Below the pieces are notes generated by a model that searched no databases, was not told the origin of the DNA, and saw only the letters and a program-made list of their open reading frames with translations. 64,000 nt of DNA from the NCBI GenBank assembly GCA_037126765.1, contig JBBCBC010000007.1, forward strand, positions 26,669,667-26,733,666, in the 5' to 3' direction. The translations under genes were made by a program, and so were the position numbers. Positions within the stretch are counted from its first letter, which is position 1. Each line of letters begins with the position of its first letter. Source of the stretch: Stenogyne calaminthoides (taxonomy: Eukaryota > Streptophyta > Magnoliopsida > Lamiales > Lamiaceae). Below are positions 10,554 through 21,841 of the stretch, piece after piece.

Positions 10554-11720
10554 CAAGCCGTACCAGATCAATCGAGACCTGACACGCAGAAAATGGATCA
10601 GCTAAGCATCAAGGAGAAAGAAGCTGAACACATAAAAGTGTACATCCCAGAACTTGATCTTGCTGATTCAACAGTCAATCGAATAAGGTACGCGAACAAT
10701 CGCACATGATGAAGTCAATATTACGGTGAGATAAGATCAACTCCAACCATCTGGTTCGGGGAACTCCCAAGTTCCTACTGAATAGACATCGACACGATGA
10801 GTCCAACATCAGCTGAGACATGTTCTTATCAAGTGGATCATAACTCCGCACCACTCCCAATCACTAGTAATGAACTATCAGATATGGATGATGTTCTCCA
10901 AACAAACGCACATCAGGCTCGAGCGAAAGGACTTGGATTACGGTCATCCAACCGGATCGATTATCGGAGACCCATCTGATAGAGTCAAAACTAGATATCA
11001 GATTGGTGAAAGTGCCATGTTCTGTTGTTATCTGTCTATGAAGGAACCAACTCTGATGAGAGGAAGCTCTACAAGGCGCAGTCGATTCTAGCCATGCGGG
11101 AGGAGTTTGGAGCAGTTTGAAAGGAATCAAGTTTGGGAATTGGTGGATGTACCAACTCATCGTGGCGTGGATTGGCACGAAGTGGGTATTCAAAAAAAGA
11201 GATGAGAAAAATGTCATAACCCGGGAATAAGACAAGACTTGTTTCTAAGGGGTATTCACAATCGAAGAAATTGACTATGATGAGACCTTTGCACCAAAAG
11301 CTCGCTTTTAGAAGCCATTCGGTCAATTTAAGCATATGCTTCCCACAGAGGGTTCAACATGTATCGGATGGATGTAAAGAGTGCATTCTTAAATGAGGTA
11401 CTAGCGAGAGGAAGTTTATGTCGAACAACCTCCGGGCTTTGAAAAAAGCAAACCAAGTGTACCCGTTTAAGGCTCTTTTTTGAAAAAGATTCTTTCTTGA
11501 TAGATACGGTTCACTAAAGGAATAAGGATAACCTTATTCGAGAATAGAAGATGGAGAAGATATTGCGATGGAAGATTCTTTGGATCTCCCAACAAGAATT
11601 GTGTGAGAAGTTCTCAGTTTAGAAGAATGTTTAGAAGAAGATTGAAAGATATAGAGTATCGGGTTCAAAGAGGATCGACATTCACCTTATTCGAAATTTG
11701 GAGTAAGAATATTCGATGGT
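10554..11720 (+). pseudogene. RT remnant (inverted fragment)
   Basis: Nucleotide similarity to the integrase-RT linker and RT N-terminus of the family is clear: VWELVD near 11140, a motif like MDVKSAFLN near 11370 and VEQPPGF near 11425. It is broken by many indels. The YVDD region and RNase H are missing or unreadable, and around 11500-11720 short RT pieces occur more than once. It has no coding capacity. Confidence 0.75.
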
Positions 11721-14700
11721 TCAACATTGCTGACATCATTGTTGGAAATCCCAACAAGAAACCATCGATAAGTTGAACAAATCGAAGTTCGAGATGTCCA
11801 TGATGGGTCGATCAATTAAACGGACAAGTTGATTACAATATCAATCAAAGGAAATACTCTCTTTGATTTACCTCTTTTCACAATACCTTTGTATTCAAGA
11901 AGGATTTATTTTAATTGATTTTACGATGAGTATAGAGCCATGACGACAATCTACGCAAAGATTTTAACGCGACTTGAGAAAATGTTTTCAAAACATTTTA
12001 TTGCATTTTTGAGTCCTAAAATCGAAGACTTACTTTTTCTCAACTATATGGATAGTGGGTATTTTCCCAATTTAATCTCAACAATCGACGAAAAATCAAA
12101 CCTTGAGTACATGTCAATTTGGAAAGAAGTTTGGAGGCAAAAAGGTTTTCCCTCGTATTCTACAAAATCCAAAATTTTATCGATAAAAAAGCTTTCACTA
12201 CAGAAGCTTATTCTCAAAAGCCCTTTTGATCATTTTTAAAAATCGAGAATTACCTTCAAAATTATTTGATTCTTCTGCTTCCCTGGATTTCTAAAACTCT
12301 TTAAAGTAGAATCAATTTATCGGTAATCTCAAGTTGAAAATTAATTATATGATCTCCATCTCTCTATGGTACCTAGGTTTTCCTAACCAAGTGATTTCGA
12401 TTTACATGATCTAAACGCAGCTAGGGCTTGCTGGATTGATGATGAAATTACGAGTTTGATTGAAAGGAATGATTCAAGCAAATCAAGATGAATTACCTAT
12501 CTCAAACTAAACATCAATTTAGGAATAACATATCATATAGAAATGGTACACCTTGTTTCAAGACCGGATCTTCAAGTGGTAGGAAAAAGAAGACTCGCAT
12601 AAAGAACATTAGTTTGACATTTCGATGAAGAAAGAGGATTTTAAGAAGCTACTTATGCAACTTTGCATATCATCTACGTAAAAAAGATTAAAGTAACATA
12701 TCCATAAGAAGCCCTAGAAAATCCATGGAATTTTTTTCATTGATAAAGAACCCGAGATGTTTTTAGACAATGATGTCGAGGGTACTAATTTCTTCACTAT
12801 TTTGTACAAGAAATGGAAGTTCGAAATAAGACAACCCTAGGCATTAGGAGAGAGGATATTCGCCTAACTCGGACTCTCCCTCCAGGGGTAAATCAATCCG
12901 ATGTTAGAATCTTGGATGACATGACTACTTTGATCCTATGAGCCCTTAGACCTAAAAAAAATGGAAAGTTTCTTGAAGCCGAACTCAACTCATCGAGAAA
13001 AGAAAGAAGGATATGGTCAAAGAGGATGAAAATTGATTTATGATTGTTGTTTGTATAAAAACCCACTTTTTATAGAGAGAAAATGTAAATTTTATCTTCT
13101 TTTTAAGAAATTTTCATCGACAAGTGCCTTCACATTTGCTTTAATGGTCCGGATAAGTTAAAGCTCAAAATCTTAGAATCTTAGATGGCAAAGCAGTATG
13201 AAGGAACATCAAATCGGTTGATCTCGAATCGACTTTTTTGGACAAGATAAATAAAAAGTTTTCATGGCTGAAATAAGGAATCAAAAGAAGGATATGAAAA
13301 AAGAAGATGAAATGGTTTATAGATTATGGTATGGTCAAAGCAAGACCGAGTAAAATACTAAATGAAGTTTGAGCCATAAGAGAAAATCGACAACGCAATC
13401 AACAAATGGTTGGATAAGTTAACGGTGTGATTAAATCACTTCAAATGCCATTATTCATATCAATCAAAATCTCTATCATTCTTGGCGGAGCCTTTTAAGA
13501 AATACCTTGTTTAGAAGAATGTTTAAGAAGATTTTAATTGAATGGAATAAGTGAGAATGGAGCCACGCTCGGAAAGTTTACCAAGCAAACACAAGGCCAT
13601 GTTTTCAAAACAAGGATGAGTCCCTTTAAGCACCGACAATCGATGAGGATCCAATTTACCTTATGTGCCCAAACCCTCAGGGAGAAAAGAAAAAATGAAA
13701 ACTTGAAAATGTTTTCAAAACATTTTATTTCGCATTTTTGAGTCCCTACTTTTTCTCAACCGTGCGATCAAAATACCTTTTGGCGATTTTCTCGTGAAGT
13801 TTTAAAACACGCCTTGATTCTTTGGAAAGTGTTGAAGGGATTTCTCAAAAGATGGAAACAAAATTTTTCGTCTCGGATTCTACTCTTCTCAAAAGCCCTT
13901 AAAATCATTTTTTATCCTCGATTACCTTCAAAATTGTTTGTAGTTTCCGTTTAAAAATCTTTATATCATCTCAATCTCTTTAAAAATTTCCTGTTTTAAT
14001 TAATTATATGATCTCAATCTCTCTATGGTACCTTCAAGTTGTGATTCTGTTTTTACATGATCTAAACGCAGACTTGCTAAATTGATGATGAAATTACGAG
14101 TTTGACTGAATTTTATGAATTACCTTACTCAAACTAAACATCAATTTGCATATCATATAGAAATGGTACACCTTGTTTCAAGACCCAGCCAAGGAAAAAA
14201 ATGATGATTTTTCGATGAAGAAAGAGGGATGAAGAAGTACTATGGTTTGCATATCATGGAAAAAAGTAATCTTGCACCCATGAAGCCCTAGAGTTTCTTT
14301 TACAGATCTTGGATGAAGACAATGATCTTGACCTAATTTCTTCCTGAATGGAAGTTGGAATGGAAGTTCTAATGAATGACGATTTTGAGAGGATATTCGC
14401 CTAACTTTCATCAATCCGAGACCTTCATGACTCATTGTCAAAAGGAGTTTCTTGAAGCCTTGAGACCAAAGAACAAGGAGAACATGAATGAACGCCAAAG
14501 CCTACTATCTGAAGAGAAAGTATCGCTTCTTCTTGAAATTGTTCTCGCTATTCAAATTGTTCTTCTTGCTCAACTTACGACCTTGATCTTCCACTTCTTA
14601 CAAGATAAGTGTCATGGCTGCAATAATCAAGAAGGCTTCGACATCGATTGGTTGGGTATGGTCAAAGCAAGACCGAGAAAAGACTACGGGAAGTTTGAGT

Positions 14701-14922
14701 GACCCGAGAATGAAGTGTGCTTATCTTCAAAGTGCTCATTCATACACAAAATCTCTATCATTCATCGGATAAGCTTTCTTATGAATGGAACGAGAATGGA
14801 TCCTCTTACCAAGCAAAGCACAAGGCCATACCGGGCAAGGATGAGTCCCTACCGGACAAGTGATGAGGATCCAACTCCTATTATGCCCAAACCCAAGGGA
14901 GAAAAGAAAAGAAAAGATAAAG
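11721..14922 (+). pseudogene. Scrambled spacer and third-ORF pieces
   Basis: Segments matching the element B spacer (around 46960-47100 and 47510-48060) and third ORF (around 48066-48930) occur in repeated, jumbled order. Spacer plus third ORF lies at ~11900-13040, spacer again at ~13040-13520, a piece of third ORF at ~13540-13690, spacer at ~13690-14130 and third ORF at 14130-14922. Short open frames here (such as 11940-12239 and 14376-14702) are spacer or shifted reads, not genes. The order is unlikely to be biological. Confidence 0.65.
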
Positions 14923-14937
14923 CTTTTCTCCCTTGGG
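14892..14937. repeat. Inverted repeat at strand-switch point
   Basis: CCCAAGGGAGAAAAG (14892-14906) is followed 16 bases later by its exact reverse complement (14923-14937). To the left the element reads plus strand, to the right minus strand, so this marks a fold-back or template-switch breakpoint. Confidence 0.85.
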
Positions 14938-16414
14938 AAGTAAGTACTATTCTCGGTGTTGAAGGGATTATGAGAGTGGGACATCGCGTTAAGTCGGATC
15001 TCTCAAGTTCTTGAGACTCATCGGGATTGGGATGTTTGTAGTTCGGGTTCATTTTCGGCCAGAGTGTTGAGGGTGTTCGGTTTCTGAGCAGGGTTCATTG
15101 ATTGGTGGTGTGGGAGATGTTGTTTTGAGAGGTGAGGGTGAGGGTGAGAAGGTTTTGATTCATAATTTTGTGGGGAGAGGGTGGATGGTGATTTTAGAGA
15201 TTTTGGTGATTTGAATGATATTGCTCTCTGGAAGATCTTGGTTAGAGGCGAGAGAATCGATGGTGGTGATTCTTCCCGAGTTGCTTTTCTCCCCTTTGAT
15301 TTGATTTCTCTCCTTCAATCATCTGTTCTTCCCTGCTTCTTTATAGTTGGCTCGCAGATCATCTCCTCTCTCGATTCTTCTTGCATCGGATCTTCCATTC
15401 TTGTCTTGGCGAGAACTTGGAGCAATCTTGAGAGGAGATGAAACTCTCTTCGACGTTTCCACCGGAAATCATCTGGTTTCTTGGCGATCCTTCCTCTTCA
15501 TCCTCTTCTCTTGGAAGCCTTTTCTCGCGCACATGATCACGATTGCCTTATCTTTTCTTTTCTTTTCTCCCTTGGGTTTGGGCACATAAGGAGTTGGATC
15601 CTCATCAGCTTGTCCAGGTAGGGACTCATCCTTGCCAAGTATGGCCTTGTGCTTTGCTTGGTAAACCTTCGCTCCATGCTCGTTCCATTCATAATTTTGT
15701 GGCAGCTTATCTGACAGAATGATAGAGATTTTGTGTATGAATGAGCACTTCGAAGATAAGCACACTTCATTGCTCCGGGTCAAGAACTTCCCGGAGTCTT
15801 TTCTCGATCTTTCTTTGACCATACCCAACCAATCGATGTCCTAAGCCTTTTTTTGATTATTGCGGTAAGAAGTGACCAAAGATCAAGGCTATAAGTTGAG
15901 CACATGATCACCTTGAACAATTTCAAGAAGCCGATATTTCTCTTCGATCCTCTTTGACGTTTGTCGTTTCTCACTTGTTTGTCCATCTCAACAGTTCGGC
16001 TTCAAGAAACTCCTTTTCTCCTTAGGTCAGTCGTAGGTAGGTCTTCATCCTTCTCTCGAGTTAGGCGAATATCCTCTTTAAATCGTCATTCATCACTAAA
16101 CTTCCATTCCGTCAAACGGAAGAAATTAGGTCAAATCATTGTCTTCATCCCTCTGAGTCCGGAGCTTCATGGGTGTGAACAATATTCTGATGAGTAGAGC
16201 AATATCGTTCCAGTCCACATTCTCGAAGGCACTCCAGAATTTCCAGCGATTCTGGATCTGAGGTGATGTTGAAGACGACGTACTTTTCATCAATGATGTC
16301 TTTCTTCATCGATGCAAAGTTGCAGTACTTTTTCCCTTGGCCCGGTCTTGAAACAAGGTGTGCCATTTCTGTACGATATGCAAATTGATGTTTAGTTTGA
16401 GTAAGATAATTCAT
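14938..16414 (-). pseudogene. Element E third ORF, N-terminal part
   Basis: It matches 48066-49555 of element B in reverse. The first readable block (16145-16414) contains MAHLVSRPGQGKKYCN and EILECLRECGLERYC. A second (15469-15828) contains CSFIHKISIILSDKLPQNYE and a Lys-rich PKGEKKRKDK tail. The Pro/Ser-rich segment continues to about 15000 in other frames. Frameshifts lie near 15830-16145. The piece equivalent to about 49555-50400 of element B is absent, lost where the inverted fragment lies. The methionine at the MAHLV block is kept in both copies and is the likely start. Confidence 0.8.
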
Positions 16415-17381
16415 ATAATTCAGTCAAACTCGTAATTTCAGCATCAATTTAGCAAGTAAACGTTTAGATCATGTAAAAACAGAATCACAACTTGAAAACC
16501 TAGGTACCATAGAGAGATTGAGATCATATAATTAATTAAAACAGGAAATTACCAGTAAAATTTTGAAGGTAATTCTCCGAGGATTAAAAAAATAGTTCTT
16601 TTAAGAGCTTTTGAGAAGACGAAGTAGTGGAAAGCAGTTTTCTGAGAAAATTTTTGATTTTGTAGAATACGAGGGAAAACCTTTTTGCACAACTTTCCAA
16701 AATACTAAAGTATCCGTGTTTTGAAATCGGTGGCTGAGATTAATTGGCCAAAAGGTATTTTGATCGCACGGTTGAGAAAAATAGTCTTCTCGTTTTCCGG
16801 ACTCGAAAAATCGCAATAAAATGTTTTGAAAACATTTTCCCAAGTCCGCATTAAAAGCTTTGCAGAGCATGCGTCATGAATAGTGTAAAATTAATTAAAA
16901 TAAATAAGAAATATAAGGTATTCAGAAAGAGATAAATAAGAGAGCGTATCTGACTGATTGATATTGTAATCAATCAGTTACCACGGTGATCTTATCTGGT
17001 ACTTGTTGACTTATCTGATGGTTGCCTTATGCATTTCCCAACAATATCTCACTTATCTGATCAGATTCTTGCTTCAAACACTTCGCCACTTATCTGATCC
17101 TCTTTTCTGATACTCTATATCCTTCAGTCTTCTTCTAAACAACCCGCATTAACTGAAGTCAACTCCCGCCAAAACTTTTACTTCGGGGAGTCCAAAAGTC
17201 ACCTCGATTCCCAAATCGGCGCGATTTGACATACATAATAATGGCATAGATACGTTGTGATTTAATCACACCATTAACTCATCCAACCATTAGCCGCGTG
17301 TACCTAACGCGTTGTCGATGCAAATTTCTCTTAAGATTTTCTGAGAAGATAAAATTTGTATTTATACCCCTAATTTCCTTC
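16415..17381 (-). other. Element E spacer between pol and third ORF
   Basis: AT-rich sequence without a convincing frame, homologous to 46990-48065 of element B. Read in the element's sense it ends in GTACAGAAATGGC, where a possible splice acceptor (CAG) precedes the third-ORF start codon. The open frame 16601-16870 has no recognisable motif and is not conserved as a frame in element B. Confidence 0.6.
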
Positions 17382-17389
17382 TATAAATT
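17382..17389 (+). promoter_or_regulatory. TATA box of antisense ORF (E)
   Basis: TATAAATT lies 75 bases before the ATG at 17464, antisense to the retrotransposon. Element B has TATAAATA at the same place (46991-46998, minus strand). The spacing fits a plant promoter with a short 5' leader. Confidence 0.55.
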
Positions 17390-17463
17390 AGCCTGGGGTG
17401 TTAGGCAAACAACACAATCATAAACCATTTCATCTTCTCTAGCATATCCTTCATGCTTTTCCG

Positions 17464-17856
17464 ATGAGTTCCTTATTTCCGGTGAAACTTCCGGTGGGAA
17501 CCTTTAGCCCTTTTCCAATGAATTCAGCTTCTCAGATCAACCCTGTGTGTTCCTTCACACTGCTTTCGTCGTCATCTAAGATTTCACATACGATCAATGC
17601 TAAGCTTCTTTACCACCGTGGAGGCGGATCTGCTAAAGCAAATGAGAAGGCACTTTTCCTAACCGTATGCACCTTGTGCGCCTATCGAGATGACGGAATT
17701 AGCATCAACAGACTTAGTCTGAAACAAAACATGAGTTTGGTATATGGTCTGCATCAGTCAACAGCTGATCTCCATATATCAAGCTCAATTTTTGCATGCG
17801 ACACAAGTGTCTGTTTGGTCCTTGTGACCAAACCTTTGGCACTGTGCCCCATTTAA
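17464..17856 (+). CDS. Antisense ORF of unknown function in E spacer (130 aa)
   Basis: The frame runs opposite to the retrotransposon, in the spacer between RNase H and the third ORF. Its N-terminus is rich in Ser and hydroxylated residues with few acids, somewhat like an organelle transit peptide, followed by LLYHRGGGSAKANEKALF. A TATA box sits 75 bases upstream. The first ~52 residues recur, nearly unchanged, in element B (46744-46917), where the frame ends early. I recognise no family. It could be a captured host gene fragment or a chance frame kept because the copies are related. Confidence 0.45.
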   Translation: MSSLFPVKLPVGTFSPFPMNSASQINPVCSFTLLSSSSKISHTINAKLLYHRGGGSAKANEKALFLTVCTLCAYRDDGISINRLSLKQNMSLVYGLHQSTADLHISSSIFACDTSVCLVLVTKPLALCPI

Positions 17857-18456
17857 CAGCTGGAAGTCCAGTTGATTTTACGTCTGAGGGCTTCCGGCTT
17901 GGACATCCTTCAAAGCCTCTCTTGCTCCTCCTTTCGAAGCTTTGAGATTGGCTCAGGATTCACGAAGTCTCTCTGACGTCCCTTCTCAGGATCGAGGGAA
18001 AATGAGAGCATCATACCTTGACCTCAATCTCGTGTTCCCTGACTAGGGTTTTCTTAGGGCTGATGGTTTATGCTTTGACCTCCGGGTCTTCTTGTACTTG
18101 TAATACCACTTGAAGATAGATGTAGCATTTGTAGCTTGTGATATCACTTGTAACTTGTAAATCTGATCTCCGGGTCTTTATCAATGAAAAACTCTGTTAT
18201 TCCATTGCTGTGTTGTTTCTTCTGACTTATGCGATCTGTTGCTTTAATCTTGATTTGCTTGTTGACTGTAGCTTTAATCGACTTATAAAGTAATCTTCCA
18301 ATCTGATCAGTTCCTCCTTAATCTAATATGTCTTGAACTGATCTGCCCTTTGTCTGAACTTCAGATCGGCTGCTTATCTGACTTTCTGATCTGCTCCTTA
18401 CCTTCAGATCGGCTCCTCGTCTGATCAGTTGAGATTCCTGATTCTACTTAACCTGG
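17857..18456. other. Element E-specific spacer segment, 3'-UTR-like on the plus strand
   Basis: About 600 bases (with the end of the antisense frame, ~800) have no counterpart in element B, whose RNase H lies only ~100 bases from the shared spacer. On the plus strand it resembles a plant 3' untranslated region: T-rich, with short repeats of CTTGTAACTTGTA type and ATCAATGAAAA near 18180. Nearer RNase H (18290-18440) are repeated ATCTGATC/CAGATCGGCT words. I see no coding frame. Confidence 0.45.
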
Positions 18457-20037
18457 TTAGTCTTTTAACCAACTGGTTCTGGAGATCATTCCTTCAACCA
18501 TATCTGGTGCATTTTCTCCAAGATCCAAAAGCCCTAGCTCGTTGCATAACTCTCTGAATCTGAACTCAGCTAGCGGCTTGGTTAGGATATCAGCTTTCTG
18601 TTTGTCAGTATGGATCTTTTCCATCCTAATATTCTTCTTTTCAACATGATCTCTGATAAAATGGTGTCTGACATCCACATGCTTGCATCTTGTATGTAGA
18701 ACAGGATTATGAGTGATTGCAATAGAACTATTATTGTCACAGAATATAGGTACGTTCTTAGCTACGATGTTGTAATCCCTCAGCTGCTGACTTAGCCAGA
18801 GCAGTTGGGAACAACAGCTTCCTACAGCCATATATTCTGCTTCAGTAGTAGATGTCGCAACAGATGTCTGCTTCTTTGAAAACCATGAGATCAGCTTATT
18901 TCCCAGAAATTGACATGAACCTGAGGTTGACTTTCTGTCGATTCTGCAACCTCCATAATCTAAATCAGAATACCCACTAAGCTCTAGATTGTCATCTGAT
19001 GGGTAAAATAAACCAAGGTTTACAGTCCCCTTCAGATACTTGAGAATCCGCTTAGCTGCTTCTAGGTGGCTTTGCATTGGATTTGCTTGAAATCTGGCAC
19101 ATACACCTACTGCAAACGTAATGTCTGGTCTGCTGGCAGTCAGGTATAGTAGTGATCCAATTAGAGCTCTATACTCCTTCTGATTCGTTTTCTGACCATC
19201 TTCGTCTGGATCCATCTTGAACCCGGTCATCATGGGAATTCTGGCTTCCTTGCAATGTTGAACTCCAAACTTTGCCAGTAGATTCCATGTATACTTCGCC
19301 TGGCATATGAATATCCCTTTTGTACTCTGCTTGACTTGTAAACCCATAAAGTAATTCATCTGACCCATCATGGACATCTCGAACTTCCCTTGCATCAACT
19401 TGATGAACTTCTCACACAGCTTCTTGTTGGGAGATCTGAAGATGATGTCGTCCACGTGGATCTGAATCATCAGAATATCTTCTCCATCTTCTATTCTGAA
19501 TAAGGTTCTGTCCACTATTCCTTTAGTGAACCCGCTGTCTATCAAGAACTGAGAGAGTGTATCATACCAAGCTCAAGGAGCTTGTTTTAGTCTGTAAAGA
19601 GCTTTCCTTAAACGGTACACTTGGTTGCCTTTTTCAAAGCCTGGAGGTTGTTCGACATAAACTTTCTCTGCTAGTACCCCGTTTAAGAATGCACTCTTTA
19701 CATCCATCTGATACACAGTGAACCCTCTGTGGGAAGCATATGCCAGAAACAGCCGAATGGCTTCTAGGCGAGCGACTGGTGCAAAGGTCTCATCATAATC
19801 AATTCCTTCTGATTGTGAATACCCCTTAGCAACAAGTCTTGCCTTATTCCTGGTTATGATATTTTTCTCATCTCTCTTTTTCTTGAATACCCACTTCGTG
19901 CCAATTACGTCTTGATGAGTTGGTCTGTCCACCAATTCCCAAACTTGATTCCTTTCAAACTGTTCCAGCTCCTCCTGCATGGCTAGAATCCATCTTGCGT
20001 CATGTAGAGCTTCCTCTACTGTAGTTGGTTCCTTCAT
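18457..20037 (-). pseudogene. Copia RT-RNase H of element E, one in-frame stop
   Basis: The reverse transcriptase opens at 20037 with a Glu/Trp-rich lead (VWELVDRPTHQDVIGTKWVF), then YDETFAPVARLEAIR, MDVKSAFLNG and VEQPPGF. A stop codon (TGA for Arg, at 19573-19575) interrupts LKQAPRAWYD. The same frame goes on to 18457 with the catalytic HVDD (QIHVDDIIF), LYLTASRPDI, and RNase H with YSDLDYGG, DRKSTSG, STTEAEY and HTRCKHVDVRHHFIRD. Everything but the one stop looks intact. The motif set is that of the SIRE/Maximus branch. CGA to TGA is a normal deamination change and so probably a real mutation. Confidence 0.92.
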
Positions 20038-20866
20038 AGACAGATAACAACATTACATGATACTTTCACCAATCTGATGTCTAGTTTTGACTCTATCAGA
20101 TGGGTCTCAAATAATCGATCACTTGGATGACCGTAATTCAGTCCTTCGCTCGATGTTCGTTTGTTTGGAGAACGTCATCCATATCTGATAGTTCATTACT
20201 AGTGATTAGGAGTGGTGCGGAGTTATGATCCACTTGATAAGAACATGTCTCAGCTGATGTTGGATTCATCATGTGCTGATGTCTGTTCGTAGGAACTTCA
20301 GGAGTTCCCCCGAACCGGATGGTTCGGGTTGATACTATCTCACCATAACAACTTCTTCGAATGACGGTTAGCGCGTACCTTAAGTCTGATTGACTTGTTG
20401 AATCAGCAAGATCAAGTTCTCGATGTACACTTTTATGTGTTCAAATTTTTTCTCCTTGATGCTTAGGTGATCCATTTTCTCGCGTGTCGTCTCGATTAAT
20501 CTGCACGGCTTGTTCGAGGCGAACTTTCTCTTGTTCGTGAGATGTCTCATCAAAGACCACATGGGGTGTTTCTTCCACAACTAGGGTTCGCTTTGTTGTA
20601 AACCCCGAAAAGCCTTGCCGGATAAGGAATATCCTAAGAATATACCTTCATCGACTTGGCCTCAAAAGTCTTCAACCCGACTTTTCCCATTATTGTGAAT
20701 AAAACACTTGCACCCAAAAAACATGGAAGTATGAAACACGAGGTTTTTTTCCTTCCACAGTTCATAAGGTGTTTTGAAGTGAGTCTTAGTCGTGGGAACA
20801 TCTGCTCGAGTATGGCATCTTTGTTGTTGATTATACGCTTGAACGGCTTGGTGTAGCATGTTCAAA
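20038..20866 (-). pseudogene. Integrase C-terminal region and linker of element E, degraded
   Basis: It matches 10230-11040 of the inverted fragment and 44280-45070 of element B. Short readable blocks are KTHFKTPYELW and FGCKCFIHNNGKS (20662-20865) and KHPMWSLMRH-type shifted reads. The remainder is the low-complexity linker before RT. It is broken by several frameshifts, many at former CTG/CAG words. Confidence 0.75.
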
Positions 20867-21394
20867 TTAACATAGTGCGGCGAACTTCCTTGAGAGTTCT
20901 GTTTCTCCGCTCGCTACTCCATTTTGTTGTATGCGTTCTTGCGGTGACGTTTCATGTTGTATACCAAACTCAGTGCAAAAATTAGTAATAAAGGAATTCA
21001 GGAACTCTGTACCTTTATCTGATCTGATTTTTACTATGCTGACACCCTTCTCGTTTTGTAGCTTCTTGAGCAGCTCGGGTATCTTAGTCGTTGTCTCGTT
21101 CTTCTTGTATAAGAATACAACCCAAGTAAACTTGGAATAATCATCCACGATTACAAGAGTATATTTGCGTCCACTAAGACTGACTGGTGTAACTTGTCCG
21201 AATAGATCCATATGGAGCAGTTGCAATACTCTACTGGATGCTGGTCCTGATATTCCCTTGAATGAGGCTTTAACTTGTTTTCCCTTCTGACATGCGGCAC
21301 ATGTCTGATCTTTGGAGAATATCTCATTCGGAAGTCCCTCAACCAAAGAAATCCTAGCGATCTTGTTAAGAGTCTTGAAGTTCAGATGACTCAT
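20867..21394 (-). pseudogene. Copia integrase of element E
   Basis: The 175-aa open frame starts inside the zinc-binding domain (MSHLNFKTLNKIA ... CAACQKGKQ). It carries the first catalytic Asp in HMDLFG and the second in RSDKGTEF. The third motif is garbled: the family's NGVSERR reads NGVASGE, and the frame then ends. The integrase joins the cDNA to the target. As written it would be inactive, but the damage sits on a CAG-containing stretch and may be sequence error. Confidence 0.88.
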
Positions 21395-21409
21395 TCTTTT
21401 ATGCCAGAG

Positions 21410-21841
21410 TCAACTGCTACTTTTAGAACTCTTAACAATTAAGCATGTATTCTTTCGGCAACTGTTCCAATCTGCTGTGTAGATTGTGCCTTTCCTTGAA
21501 CCAATTAGCAAGATTTGTTGAGTGGCTCGATTCCTTATCGTACACTTGTCGCTCGAGAACTCAACGCTGAATCTGTTGTCGCAGAATTGTGATACTGGTA
21601 GTAGATTGTGCTTCAATCCTTTGACATACGAGACTCCAGTTACTTGTACATCATCATTCTCTAAAGTTCTGAATCCTTTGGTAAAACCAAAGTTATCCTC
21701 ACCTAAGAGTACACGTGGGCCTTCTTGTTCTTTGTAAGAGCTAAGGAGATGTTTGCTTCCAGTCATGTGCCTTGAGCATCCACTATCGATGTACCAGATA
21801 GTTGCTTGTGCACCTCCTTTGTTGGCTAGTCCCACGCGAAC
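21410..21841 (-). pseudogene. Copia aspartic protease of element E
   Basis: It starts at the proposed splice acceptor (first codon GTT at 21841-21839) with VRVGLANKGGAQ. The active site WYIDSGCSRHMTG follows within 20 residues, then the protease body to a GTIYTADWN block. The pol frame is closed by a TGA at 21850-21848, only two codons upstream of the acceptor, so no gag-frame ribosome could simply slip far upstream to reach it. No start codon obviously serves it. A frame break near 21410 separates it from integrase. Confidence 0.88.

Larger units (their letters stand above)
8795..14922 (+). mobile_element. Inverted family B fragment lodged in element E
   Basis: From about 8795 the sequence switches from minus-strand third ORF to plus-strand gag of the same family. 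It runs through protease, integrase, damaged RT, spacer and third ORF, then turns back at a short inverted repeat (14892-14937). No LTR, primer site or target duplication flanks it. It lacks the ~1.2-kb GT...AG segment present in the other two copies. Its last 3 kb are scrambled. It may be a nested fragment, an internal rearrangement or an assembly join. It is also very poor in CTG/CAG relative to the other copies. Confidence 0.75.

Noticed and set aside
14376..15052. Several 80-108-aa frames on both strands
   Set aside because: They are shifted or antisense reads of third-ORF fragments around the strand-switch point.
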